The translations under genes were made by a program, and so were the position numbers. From Auanema rhodensis (Eukaryota; Nematoda; Chromadorea; Rhabditida; Rhabditidae): a stretch of 64,000 nucleotides of DNA. Positions 1 to 10,700 of this stretch are shown here, piece by piece. The stretch spans positions 1,674,001-1,738,000 of the forward strand of contig OZ059894.1 in assembly GCA_964057225.1 (NCBI GenBank), given 5' to 3'. Numbering within the stretch: position 1 is the first letter of the stretch; each line of letters begins with the position of its first letter. Below the pieces are notes generated by a model that was not told the DNA's origin, did not search any database, and was given only the letters and a program-made list of their open reading frames with translations.

Positions 1-7
1 AATCGAG

Positions 8-29
8 GATATAAGTGTGAACTTATATC
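8..29. repeat. Inverted repeat, 9-bp perfect stem with 4-nt loop
   Basis: GATATAAGT (8-16) is the exact reverse complement of ACTTATATC (21-29), with loop GTGA (17-20). The same dyad recurs in almost every unit. The common right-block variant, T at unit position 19, changes only the loop (GTTA) and leaves the stem intact. Variants that damage the stem also exist: T22 gives a G-T pair, and units such as M15, M23, M28, M33 and M37 carry T14 together with T22, adding a T-T mismatch. The dyad is seen directly; whether it extrudes as a cruciform or folds in a transcript is inference. Confidence 0.85.
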
Positions 30-38
30 AGTTGATAT
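25..38. repeat. Alternative small dyad overlapping the first hairpin
   Basis: ATATC (25-29) pairs with GATAT (34-38) across the loop AGTT (30-33). Because 25-29 is also the 3' arm of the 8-29 hairpin, the two structures are mutually exclusive. The sequence GATATC at 34-39 completes a run of GATAT-type words. M7 alters the loop (C at unit position 31). A 5-bp stem is weak and may be incidental in AT-rich DNA. Confidence 0.4.
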
Positions 39-52
39 CTCGGTGCATTTTT

Positions 53-91
53 AAGCTAGCGCAAATCTGATAACACAGATCGACGCAGCTT
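53..91. repeat. Two-tier inverted repeat (outer and inner stems)
   Basis: Outer arms are AAGCT-(A)-GCG at 53-61 and CGCAGCTT at 84-91, pairing over 8 bp with one bulged A at 58. Inside it ATCTG (65-69) pairs with CAGAT (76-80) across loop ATAACA (70-75). This is among the most GC-rich and best-kept parts of the unit; substitutions inside it are uncommon (T63 or T67 in some units). The common G/A difference at unit position 92 lies immediately outside the outer stem. The pairing is visible in the sequence; function is unknown. Confidence 0.7.
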
Positions 92-99
92 GAAAATCC

Positions 100-110
100 G
101 CATCGAATGC
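100..110. repeat. Short dyad GCAT-CGA-ATGC
   Basis: GCAT (100-103) and ATGC (107-110) are reverse complements around a 3-nt loop CGA. The loop is one of the most variable points of the unit: G105 to T defines type A, and C104 to T marks units such as M28, M33, M37, M43 and M46. The stem itself rarely changes. Four base pairs are weak evidence for real structure. Confidence 0.35.
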
Positions 111-179
111 ACTATACTACTTTGAGAAACGCTTAATACAAAAATTAGTTATGATCGTTTGAAAAATGATGCATTAGTG

Positions 180-209
180 TATGTTGAGTTTCCATGTACA
201 CTCAACATA
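180..209. repeat. Inverted repeat, 10-bp perfect stem with 10-nt loop
   Basis: TATGTTGAGT (180-189) is the reverse complement of ACTCAACATA (200-209), loop TTCCATGTAC. This is the longest perfect stem in the unit and it is present throughout the array. Several recurring variants touch it: A209 to T, frequent in the right block, opens the outermost pair, and G186 to T or C (M28, M33, M44, M47, M51, M54) gives an internal mismatch. I saw no compensating change on the other arm, so stem pairing is not clearly under selection. Confidence 0.85.
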
Positions 210-210
210 G

Positions 211-262
211 CTTCCAAAAACATTTTGACAAAATTTTTTTCGAAAAATTTCAAAATAATTTA
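211..262. repeat. A/T-tract cluster with 12-bp palindrome
   Basis: This segment is nearly all A/T: A-runs at 216-220, 230-233, 243-247 and 252-255 and T-runs at 223-226 and 234-240. TTTTTCGAAAAA (236-247) is a perfect palindrome centred on the TTCGAA site. Most later units have A instead of T at 234, which leaves the palindrome intact; G242 to A in M101, M170 and M181 breaks its centre. A-tracts at roughly helical-turn spacing are known to favour DNA curvature, a frequent property of satellites; curvature here is inferred, not measured. Confidence 0.6.
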
Positions 263-3200
263 GCAGAAAGTAGATGTTTTTAGATTCCTTTTTTTAAGGC
301 AATGACGACGGACAATGTTATTCAACGAAAAAATTAATTCTTCAGGGTGAAAATCGAGGATATAAGTGTGAACTTATATCAGTTGATATCTCGGTGCATT
401 TTTAAGCTAGCGCAAATCTGATAACACAGATCGACGCAGCTTGAAAATCCGCATCGAATGCACTATACTACTTTGAGAAACGCTTAATACAAAAATTAGT
501 TATGATCGTTTGAAAAATGATGCATTAGTGTATGTTGAGTTTCCATGTACACTCAACATAGCATCCAAAAACATTTTGACAAAAATTTTTTCGAAAAATT
601 TCTAAATAATTTAGCAAAAAGTAGATGTTTTTAGATTCCTTTTTTTAAGGCAAAGACGATAGACAATGTTATTCAACGAAAAAATTAATTCTTCAGGGTG
701 AAAATCGAGGATATAAGTGTGAACTTATATCAGTTGATATCTCGGTGCATTTTTAAGCTAGCGCAAATCTGATAACACAGATCGACGCAGCTTGAAAATC
801 CGCATCGAATGCATTATACTACTTTGAGAAACGCTTAATACAAAAATTAGTTATGATCGTTTGAAAAATGATGCATTAGTGTATGTTGAGTTTCCATGTA
901 CACTCAACATAGCTTCCAAAAACATTTTGACAAAAATTTTTTCGAAAAATTTCAAAATAATTTAGCAGAAAGTAGATGTTTTTAGATTCCTTTTTTTAAG
1001 GCGAAGACGATGGACATTGTTATTCAACGAAAAAATTAATTCTTCAGGGTGAAAATCGAGGATATAAGTGTGAACTTATATCAGTTGATATCTCGGTGCA
1101 TTTTTAAGCTAGCGCAAATCTGATAACACAGATCGACGCAGCTTGAAAATCCGCATCGAATGCACTATACTACATTGAGAAACGCTTAATACAAAAATTA
1201 GTTATGATCGTTTGAAAAATGATGCATTAGTGTATGTTGAGTTTCCATGTACACTCAACATAGCTTCCAAAAACATTTTGACAAAAATTTTTTCGAAAAA
1301 TTTCAAAATAATTTAGCAGAAAGTAGATGTTTTTAGATTCCTTTTTTTAAGGCAAAGACGATGGACAATGTTATTCAACGAAAAAATTAATTCTTCAGGG
1401 TGAAAATCGAGGATATAAGTGTGAACTTATATCAGTTGATATCTCGGTGCATTTTTAAGCTAGCGCAAATCTGATAACACAGATCGACGCAGCTTGAAAA
1501 TCCGCATCGAATGCACTATACTACTTTGAGAAACGCTTAATACAAAAATTAGTTATGATCGTTTGAAAAATGATGCATTAGTGTATGTTGAGTTTCCATG
1601 TACACTCAACATAGCTTCCAAAAACATTTTGACAAAAATTTTTTCGAAAAATTTCTAAATAATTTAGCAAAAAGTAGATGTTTTTAGATTCCTTTTTTTA
1701 AGGCAAAGACGATAGACAATGTTATTCAACGAAAAAATTAATTCTTCAGGGTGAAAATCGAGGATATAAGTGTGAACTTATATCAGTTGATATCTCGGTG
1801 CATTTTTAAGCTAGCGCAAATCTGATAACACAGATCGACGCAGCTTGAAAATCCGCATCGAATGCACTTTACTACTTTGAGAAACGCTTAATACAAAAAT
1901 TAGTTATGATCGTTTGAGAAATGATGCATTAGTGTATGTTGAGTTTCCATGTACACTCAACATAGCTTCCAAAAACATTTTGACAAAAATTTTTTCGAAA
2001 AATTTCAAAATAATTTAGCAGAAAGTAGATGTTTTTAGATTCCTTTTTTTAAGGCAAAGACGATAGACAATGTTATTCAACGAAAAAATTAATTCTTCAG
2101 GGTGAAAATCGAGGATATAAGTGTGAACTTATATCACTTGATATCTCGGTGCATTTTTAAGCTAGCGCAAATCTGATAACACAGATCGACGCAGCTTGAA
2201 AATCCGCATCGAATGCACTATACTACTTTGAGAAACGCTTAATACAAAAATTAGTTATGATCGTTTGAAAAATGATGCATTAGTGTATGTTGAGTTTCCA
2301 TGTACACTCAACATAGCTTCCAAAAACATTTTGACAAAATTTTTTTCGAAAAATTTCAAAATAATTTAGCAGAAAGTAGATGTTTTTAGATTCCTTTTTT
2401 TAAGGCAATGACGACGGACAATGTTATTCAACGAAAAAATTAATTCTTCAGGGTGAAAATCGAGGATATAAGTGTGAACTTATATCAGTTGATATCTCGG
2501 TGCATTTTTAAGCTAGCGCAAATCTGATAACACAGATCGACGCAGCTTGAAAATCCGCATCGAATGCACTATACTACTTTGAGAAACGCTTAATACAAAA
2601 ATTAGTTATGATCGTTTGAAAAATGATGCATTAGTGCATGTTGAGTTTCCATGTACACTCAACATAGCATCCAAAAACATTTTGACAAAAATTTTTTCGA
2701 AAAATTTCTAAATAATTTAGCAAAAAGTAGATGTTTTTAGATTCCTTTTTTTAAGGCAAAGACGATAGACAATGTTATTCAACGAAAAAATTAATTCTTC
2801 AGGGTGAAAATCGAGGATATAAGTGTGAACTTATATCAGTTGATATCTCGGTGCATTTTTAAGCTAGCGCAAATCTGATAACACAGATCGACGCAGCTTG
2901 AAAATCCGCATCGAATGCATTATACTACTTTGAGAAACGCTTAATACAAAAATTAGTTATGATCGTTTGAAAAATGATGCATTAGTGTATGTTGAGTTTC
3001 CATGTACACTCAACATAGCTTCCAAAAACATTTTGACAAAAATTTTTTCGAAAAATTTCAAAATAATTTAGCAGAAAGTAGATGTTTTTAGATTCCTTTT
3101 TTTAAGGCGAAGACGATGGACATTGTTATTCAACGAAAAAATTAATTCTTCAGGGTGAAAATCGAGGATATAAGTGTGAACTTATATCAGTTGATATCTC

Positions 3201-6200
3201 GGTGCATTTTTAAGCTAGCGCAAATCTGATAACACAGATCGACGCAGCTTGAAAATCCGCATCGAATGCACTATACTACATTGAGAAACGCTTAATACAA
3301 AAATTAGTTATGATCGTTTGAAAAATGATGCATTAGTGTATGTTGAGTTTCCATGTACACTCAACATAGCTTCCAAAAACATTTTGACAAAAATTTTTTC
3401 GAAAAATTTCAAAATAATTTAGCAGAAAGTAGATGTTTTTAGATTCCTTTTTTTAAGGCAAAGACGATGGACAATGTTATTCAACGAAAAAATTAATTCT
3501 TCAGGGTGAAAATCGAGGATATAAGTGTGAACTTATATCAGTTGATATCTCGGTGCATTTTTAAGCTAGCGCAAATCTGATAACACAGATCGACGCAGCT
3601 TGAAAATCCGCATCGAATGCACTATACTACTTTGAGAAACGCTTAATACAAAAATTAGTTATGATCGTTTGAAAAATGATGCATTAGTGTATGTTGAGTT
3701 TCCATGTACACTCAACATAGCTTCCAAAAACATTTTGACAAAAATTTTTTCGAAAAATTTCAAAATAATTTAGCAGAAAGTAGATGTTTTTAGATTCCTT
3801 TTTTTAAGGCGAAGACGATGGACATTGTTATTCAACGAAAAAATTAATTCTTCAGGGTGAAAATCGAGGATATAAGTGTGAACTTATATCAGTTGATATC
3901 TCGGTGCATTTTTAAGCTAGCGCAAATCTGATAACACAGATCGACGCAGCTTGAAAATCCGCATCGAATGCACTATACTACATTGAGAAACGCTTAATAC
4001 AAAAATTAGTTATGATCGTTTGAAAAATGATGCATTAGTGTATGTTGAGTTTCCATGTACACTCAACATAGCTTCCAAAAACATTTTGACAAAAATTTTT
4101 TCGAAATATTTCAAAATAATTTAGCAGAAAGTAGATGTTTTTAGATTCCTTTTTTTAAGGCAAAGACGATGGACAATGTTATTCAACGAAAAAATTAATT
4201 CTTCAGGGTGAAAATCGAGGATATAAGTGTGAACTTATATCAGTTGATATCTCGGTGCATTTTTAAGCTAGCGCAAATCTGATAACACAGATCGACGCAG
4301 CTTGAAAATCCGCATCGAATGCACTATACTACTTTGAGAAACGCTTAATACAAAAATAAGTTATGATCGTTTGAAAAATGATGCATTAGTGTATGTTGAG
4401 TTTCCATGTACACTCAACATAGCTTCCAAAAACATTTTGACAAAAATTTTTTCGAAAAATTTCAAAATAATTTAGCAAAAAGTAGATGTTTTTAGACTCC
4501 TTTTTTCAAGGCAAAGACGATGGACAATGTTATTCAACGAAAAAATTAATTCTTCAGGGTGAAAATCGAGGATATAAGTGTGAACTTATATCAGTTGATA
4601 TCTCGGTGCATTTTTAAGCTAGCGCAAATCTGATAACACAGATCGACGCAGCTTGAAAATCCGCATCGAATGCACTATACTACTTTGAGAAACGCTTAAT
4701 ACAAAAATTAGTTATGATCGTTTGAAAAATGATGCATTAGTGTATGTTGAGTTTCCATGTACACTCAACATTGCTTCCAAAAACATTTTGACAAAAATTT
4801 TTTCGAAAAATTTCAAATTAATTTAGCAGAAAGTATATGTTTTTAGATTCCTTTTCTCAAGGCAAAGACGATGGACAATGTTATTCAACGAAAAAATTAA
4901 TTCTTCAGGGTGAAAATCGAGGATATATGTGTGAATTTATATCAGTTGATATCTCGGTGCATTTTTAAGCTAGCGCAAATCTGATAACACAGATCGACGC
5001 AGCTTAAAAATCCGCATCGAATGCACTATACTACTTTGAGAAACGCTTAATACAAAAATTAGTTATGATCGTTTGAAAAATGATGCATTAGTGTATGTTG
5101 AGTTTCCATGTACACTCAACATAGCTTCCAAAAACATTTTGACAAAATTTTTTTCGAAAAATTTCAAAATAATTTAGCAGAAAGTAGATGTTTTTAGATT
5201 CCTTTTTTTAAGGCAATGACGACGGACAATGTTATTCAACGAAAAAATTAATTCTTCAGGGTGAAAATCGAGGATATAAGTGTGAACTTATATCAGTTGA
5301 TATCTCGGTGCATTTTTAAGCTAGCGCAAATCTGATAACACAGATCGACGCAGCTTGAAAATCCGCATCGAATGCACTATACTACTTTGAGAAACGCTTA
5401 ATACAAAAATTAGTTATGATCGTTTGAAAAATGATGCATTAGTGCATGTTGAGTTTCCATGTACACTCAACATAGCATCCAAAAACATTTTGACAAAAAT
5501 TTTTTCGAAAAATTTCTAAATAATTTAGCAAAAAGTAGATGTTTTTAGATTCCTTTTTTTAAGGCAAAGACGATAGACAATGTTATTCAACGAAAAAATT
5601 AATTCTTCAGGGTGAAAATCGAGGATATAAGTGTGAACTTATATCAGTTGATATCTCGGTGCATTTTTAAGCTAGCGCAAATCTGATAACACAGATCGAC
5701 GCAGCTTGAAAATCCGCATCGAATGCATTATACTACTTTGAGAAACGCTTAATACAAAAATTAGTTATGATCGTTTGAAAAATGATGCATTAGTGTATGT
5801 TGAGTTTCCATGTACACTCAACATAGCTTCCAAAAACATTTTGACAAAAATTTTTTCGAAAAATTTCAAAATAATTTAGCAGAAAGTAGATGTTTTTAGA
5901 TTCCTTTTTTTAAGGCGAAGACGATGGACATTGTTATTCAACGAAAAAATTAATTCTTCAGGGTGAAAATCGAGGATATAAGTGTGAACTTATATCAGTT
6001 GATATCTCGGTGCATTTTTAAGCTAGCGCAAATCTGATAACACAGATCGACGCAGCTTGAAAATCCGCATCGAATGCACTATACTACATTGAGAAACGCT
6101 TAATACAAAAATTAGTTATGATCGTTTGAAAAATGATGCATTAGTGTATGTTGAGTTTCCATGTACACTCAACATAGCTTCCAAAAACATTTTGACAAAA

Positions 6201-7722
6201 ATTTTTTCGAAAAATTTCAAAATAATTTAGCAGAAAGTAGATGTTTTTAGATTCCTTTTTTTAAGGCAAAGACGATGGACAATGTTATTCAACGAAAAAA
6301 TTAATTCTTCAGGGTGAAAATCGAGGATATAAGTGTGAACTTATATCAGTTGATATCTCGGTGCATTTTTAAGCTAGCGCAAATCTGATAACACAGATCG
6401 ACGCAGCTTGAAAATCCGCATCGAATGCACTATACTACTTTGAGAAACGCTTAATACAAAAATTAGTTATGATCGTTTGAAAAATGATGCATTAGTGTAT
6501 GTTGAGTTTCCATGTACACTCAACATAGCTTCCAAAAACATTTTGACAAAAATTTTTTCGAAAAATTTCAAAATAATTTAGCAGAAAGTAGATGTTTTTA
6601 GATTCCTTTTTTTAAGGCGAAGACGATGGACATTGTTATTCAACGAAAAAATTAATTCTTCAGGGTGAAAATCGAGGATATAAGTGTGAACTTATATCAG
6701 TTGATATCTCGGTGCATTTTTAAGCTAGCGCAAATCTGATAACACAGATCGACGCAGCTTGAAAATCCGCATCGAATGCACTATACTACATTGAGAAACG
6801 CTTAATACAAAAATTAGTTATGATCGTTTGAAAAATGATGCATTAGTGTATGTTGAGTTTCCATGTACACTCAACATAGCTTCCAAAAACATTTTGACAA
6901 AAATTTTTTCGAAAAATTTCAAAATAATTTAGCAGAAAGTAGATGTTTTTAGATTCCTTTTTTTAAGGCAAAGACGATGGACAATGTTATTCAACGAAAA
7001 AATTAATTCTTCAGGGTGAAAATCGAGGATATAAGTGTGAACTTATATCAGTTGATATCTCGGTGCATTTTTAAGCTAGCGCAAATCTGATGACACAGAT
7101 CGACGCAGCTTGAAAATCCGCATCGAATGCACTATACTACTTTGAGAAACGCTTAATACAAAAATTAGTTATGATCGTTTGAAAAATGATGCATTAGTGT
7201 ATGTTGAGTTTCCATGTACACTCAACATAGCTTCCAAAAACATTTTGACAAAAATTTTTTCGAAAAATTTCAAAATAATTTAGCAAAAAGTAGATGTTTT
7301 TAGATTCCTTTTTTCAAGGCAAAGACGATGGACAATGTTATTCAACGAAAAAATTAATTCTTCAGGGTGAAAATCGAGGATATAAGTGTGAACTTATATC
7401 AGTTGATATCTCGGTGCATTTTTAAGCTAGCGCAAATCTGATAACACAGATCGACGCAGCTTGAAAATCCGCATCGAATGCACTATACTACTTTGAGAAA
7501 CGCTTAATACAAAAATTAGTTATGATCGTTTGAAAAATGATGCATTAGTGTATGTTGAGTTTCCATGTACACTCAACATTGCTTCCAAAAACATTTTGAC
7601 AAAAATTTTTTCGAAAAATTTCAAATTAATTTAGCAGAAAGTATATGTTTTTAGATTCCTTTTCTCAAGGCAAAGACGATGGACAATGTTATTCAACGAA
7701 AAAATTAATTCTTCAGGGTGAA

Positions 7723-10700
7723 AATCGAGGATATATGTGTGAATTTATATCAGTTGATATCTCGGTGCATTTTTAAGCTAGCGCAAATCTGATAACACAG
7801 ATCGACGCAGCTTGAAAATCCGCATCGAATGCACTATACTACATTGAGAAACGCTTAATACAAAAATTAGTTATGATCGTTTGAAAAATGATGCATTAGT
7901 GTATGTTGAGTTTCCATGTACACTCAACATAGCTTCCAAAAACATTTTGACAAAAATTTTTTCGAAAAATTTCAAAATAATTTAGCAGAAAGTAGATGTT
8001 TTTAGATTCCTTTTTTTAAGGCAAAGACGATGGACAATGTTATTCAACGAAAAAATTAATTCTTCAGGGTGAAAATCGAGGATATAAGTGTGAACTTATA
8101 TCAGTTGATATCTCGGTGCATTTTTAAGCTAGCGCAAATCTGATAACACAGATCGACGCAGCTTGAAAATCCGCATCGAATGCACTATACTACTTTGAGA
8201 AACGCTTAATACAAAAATTAGTTATGATCGTTTGAAAAATGATGCATTAGTGTATGTTGAGTTTCCATGTACACTCAACATAGCTTCCAAAAACATTTTG
8301 ACAAAAATTTTTTCGAAAAATTTCAAAATAATTTAGCAAAAAGTAGATGTTTTTAGATTCCTTTTTTCAAGGCAAAGACGATGGACAATGTTATTCAACG
8401 AAAAAATTAATTCTTCAGGGTGAAAATCGAGGATATAAGTGTGAACTTATATCAGTTGATATCTCGGTGCATTTTTAAGCTAGCGCAAATCTGATAACAC
8501 AGATCGACGCAGCTTGAAAATCCGCATCGAATGCACTATACTACTTTGAGAAACGCTTAATACAAAAATTAGTTATGAACGTTTGAAAAATGATGCATTA
8601 GTGTATGTTGAGTTTCCATGTACACTCAACATAGCTTCCAAAAACATTTTGACAAAAATTTTTTCGAAAAATTTCAAAATAATTTAGCAGAAAGTAGATG
8701 TTTTTAGATTCCTTTTTTTAAGGCAAAGACGATGGACAATGTTATTCAACGAAAAAATTAATTCTTCAGGGTGAAAATCGAGGATATAAGTGTGAACTTA
8801 TATCAGTTGATATCTCGGTGCATTTTTAAGCTAGCGCAAATCTGATAACACAGATCGACGCAGCTTGAAAATCCGCATCGAATGCACTATACTACTTTGA
8901 GAAACGCTTAATACAAAAATTAGTTATGATCGTTTGAAAAATGATGCATTAGTGTATGTTGAGTTTCCATGTACACTCAACATAGCTTCCAAAAACATTT
9001 TGACAAAAATTTTTTCGAAAAATTTCAAAATAATTTAGCAAAAAGTAGATGTTTTTAGATTCCTTTTTTCAAGGCAAAGACGATGGACAATGTTATTCAA
9101 CGAAAAAATTAATTCTTCAGGGTGAAAATCGAGGATATAAGTGTGAACTTATATCAGTTGATATCTCGGTGCATTTTTAAGCTAGCGCAAATCTGATAAC
9201 ACAGATCGACGCAGCTTGAAAATCCGCATCGAATGCACTATACTACTTTGAGAAACGCTTAATACAAAAATTAGTTATGATCGTTTGAAAAATGATGCAT
9301 TAGTGTATGTTGAGTTTCCATGTACACTCAACATTGCTTCCAAAAACATTTTGACAAAAATTTTTTCGAAAAATTTCAAATTAATTTAGCAGAAAGTATA
9401 TGTTTTTAGATTCCTTTTCTCAAGGCAAAGACGATGGACAATGTTATTCAACGAAAAAATTAATTCTTCAGGGTGAAAATCGAGGATATATGTGTGAATT
9501 TATATCAGTTGATATCTCGGTGCATTTTTAAGCTAGCGCAAATCTGATAACACAGATCGACGCAGCTTGAAAATCCGCATTGAATGCACTATACTACATT
9601 GAGGAACGCTTAATACAAAAATTAGTTATGATCGTTTGAAAAATGATGCATTAGTGTATGTTTAGTTTCCATGTACACTCAACATAGCTTCCAAAAACAT
9701 TTTGACAAAATTTTTTTCGAAAAATTTCAAAATAATTTAGCAGAAAGTAGATGTTTTTGGATTCCTTTTTTTAAGGCAAAGACGACGGACAATGTTATTC
9801 AACGAAAAAATTAATTCTTCAGGGTGAAAATCGAGGATATAAGTGTGAACTTATATCAGTTGATATCTCGGTGCATTTTTAAGCTAGCGCAAATCTGATA
9901 ACACAGATCGACGCAGCTTGAAAATCCGCATCGAATGCACTATACTACATTGAGAAACGCTTAATACAAAAATTAGTTATGATCGTTTGAAAAATGATGC
10001 ATTAGTGTATGTTGAGTTTCCATGTACACTCAACATAGCTTCCAAAAACATTTTGACAAAAATTTTTTCGAAAAATTTCAAAATAATTTAGCAGAAAGTA
10101 GATGTTTTTAGATTCCTTTTTTTAAGGCAAAGACGATGGACAGTGTTATTCAACGAAAAAATTAATTCTTCAGGGTGAAAATCGAGGATATAAGTGTGAA
10201 CTTATATCAGTTGATATCTCGGTGCATTTTTAAGCTAGCGCAAATCTGATAACACAGATCGACGCAGCTTGAAAATCCGCATCGAATGCACTATACTACT
10301 TTGAGAAACGCTTAATACAAAAATTAGTTATGAACGTTTGAAAAATGATGCATTAGTGTATGTTGAGTTTCCATGTACACTCAACATAGCTTCCAAAAAC
10401 ATTTTGACAAAAATTTTTTCGAAAAATTTCAAAATAATTTAGCAGAAAGTAGATGTTTTTAGATTCCTTTTTTTAAGGCAAAGACGATGGACAATGTTAT
10501 TCAACGAAAAAATTAATTCTTCAGGGTGAAAATCGAGGATATAAGTGTGAACTTATATCAGTTGATATCTCGGTGCATTTTTAAGCTAGCGCAAATCTGA
10601 TAACACAGATCGACGCAGCTTGAAAATCCGCATCGAATGCACTATACTACTTTGAGAAACGCTTAATACAAAAATTAGTTATGATCGTTTGAAAAATGAT

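Larger units (their letters stand above)
1..351. repeat. Representative satellite monomer (M1)
   Basis: This unit serves as the coordinate reference. Its frame is arbitrary, set by the window edge. It has 112 G+C of 351 (53 C, 59 G) and 13 CpG. It contains GATATC at 34-39, GCTAGC at 55-60, ATGCAT at 169-174 and TTCGAA at 239-244, each kept in nearly all copies. Inverted repeats lie at 8-29, 53-91 and 180-209, and an A/T-tract cluster at 211-262. Comparing 1-175 with 176-351 by eye showed no similarity, so it does not look like a dimer of a shorter repeat. Most variation falls at unit positions 19, 22, 92, 96, 104-105, 112, 115, 119, 121, 127, 135, 186, 209, 234, 253, 258, 266, 295, 303-304, 309-310 and 348. 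Confidence 0.95.
1..7722. repeat. Multimer repeats of 2106 and 2808 bp (M1-M22)
   Basis: M1-M4 resemble M7-M10 at an offset of six units (2106 bp): AATGACGACGG in M1/M7, TAGCATCC in M2/M8, and GCGAAGACG with GGACATTG in M3/M9. M7-M14 resemble M15-M22 at eight units (2808 bp), including the M14/M22 pair with CATTGC, AAATTAAT, GTATATG and TTCTCAAGG. M9-M10 also resemble M11-M12 (702 bp). M5 is an M2-like unit. Private changes such as C31 in M7, TAAG in M13 and TGATGACAC in M21 show some divergence after duplication. Confidence 0.75.

Noticed and set aside
78-86. GATCGACGC matching the RNA polymerase III B-box consensus GWTCRANNC
   Set aside because: A single degenerate 9-mer is expected by chance at this rate, no A box lies at the normal distance upstream, and T-runs nearby would stop transcription. 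It also forms part of the 53-91 dyad. A tRNA-derived SINE origin is not supported.
169-209. ATGCAT plus the 180-209 dyad as a terminator or transcription factor operator
   Set aside because: There is no adjacent gene or promoter, and the T-run needed for a bacterial-type terminator does not follow the stem.
231-250. CENP-B box at the TTCG motif
   Set aside because: The 17-bp box needs CGGG downstream at a fixed distance; here the sequence after TTCG is A/T-rich with no CGGG.
1-351. The unit as a dimer of two related halves of about 175 bp
   Set aside because: No alignment between the halves is visible by eye; only generic A/T runs are shared.
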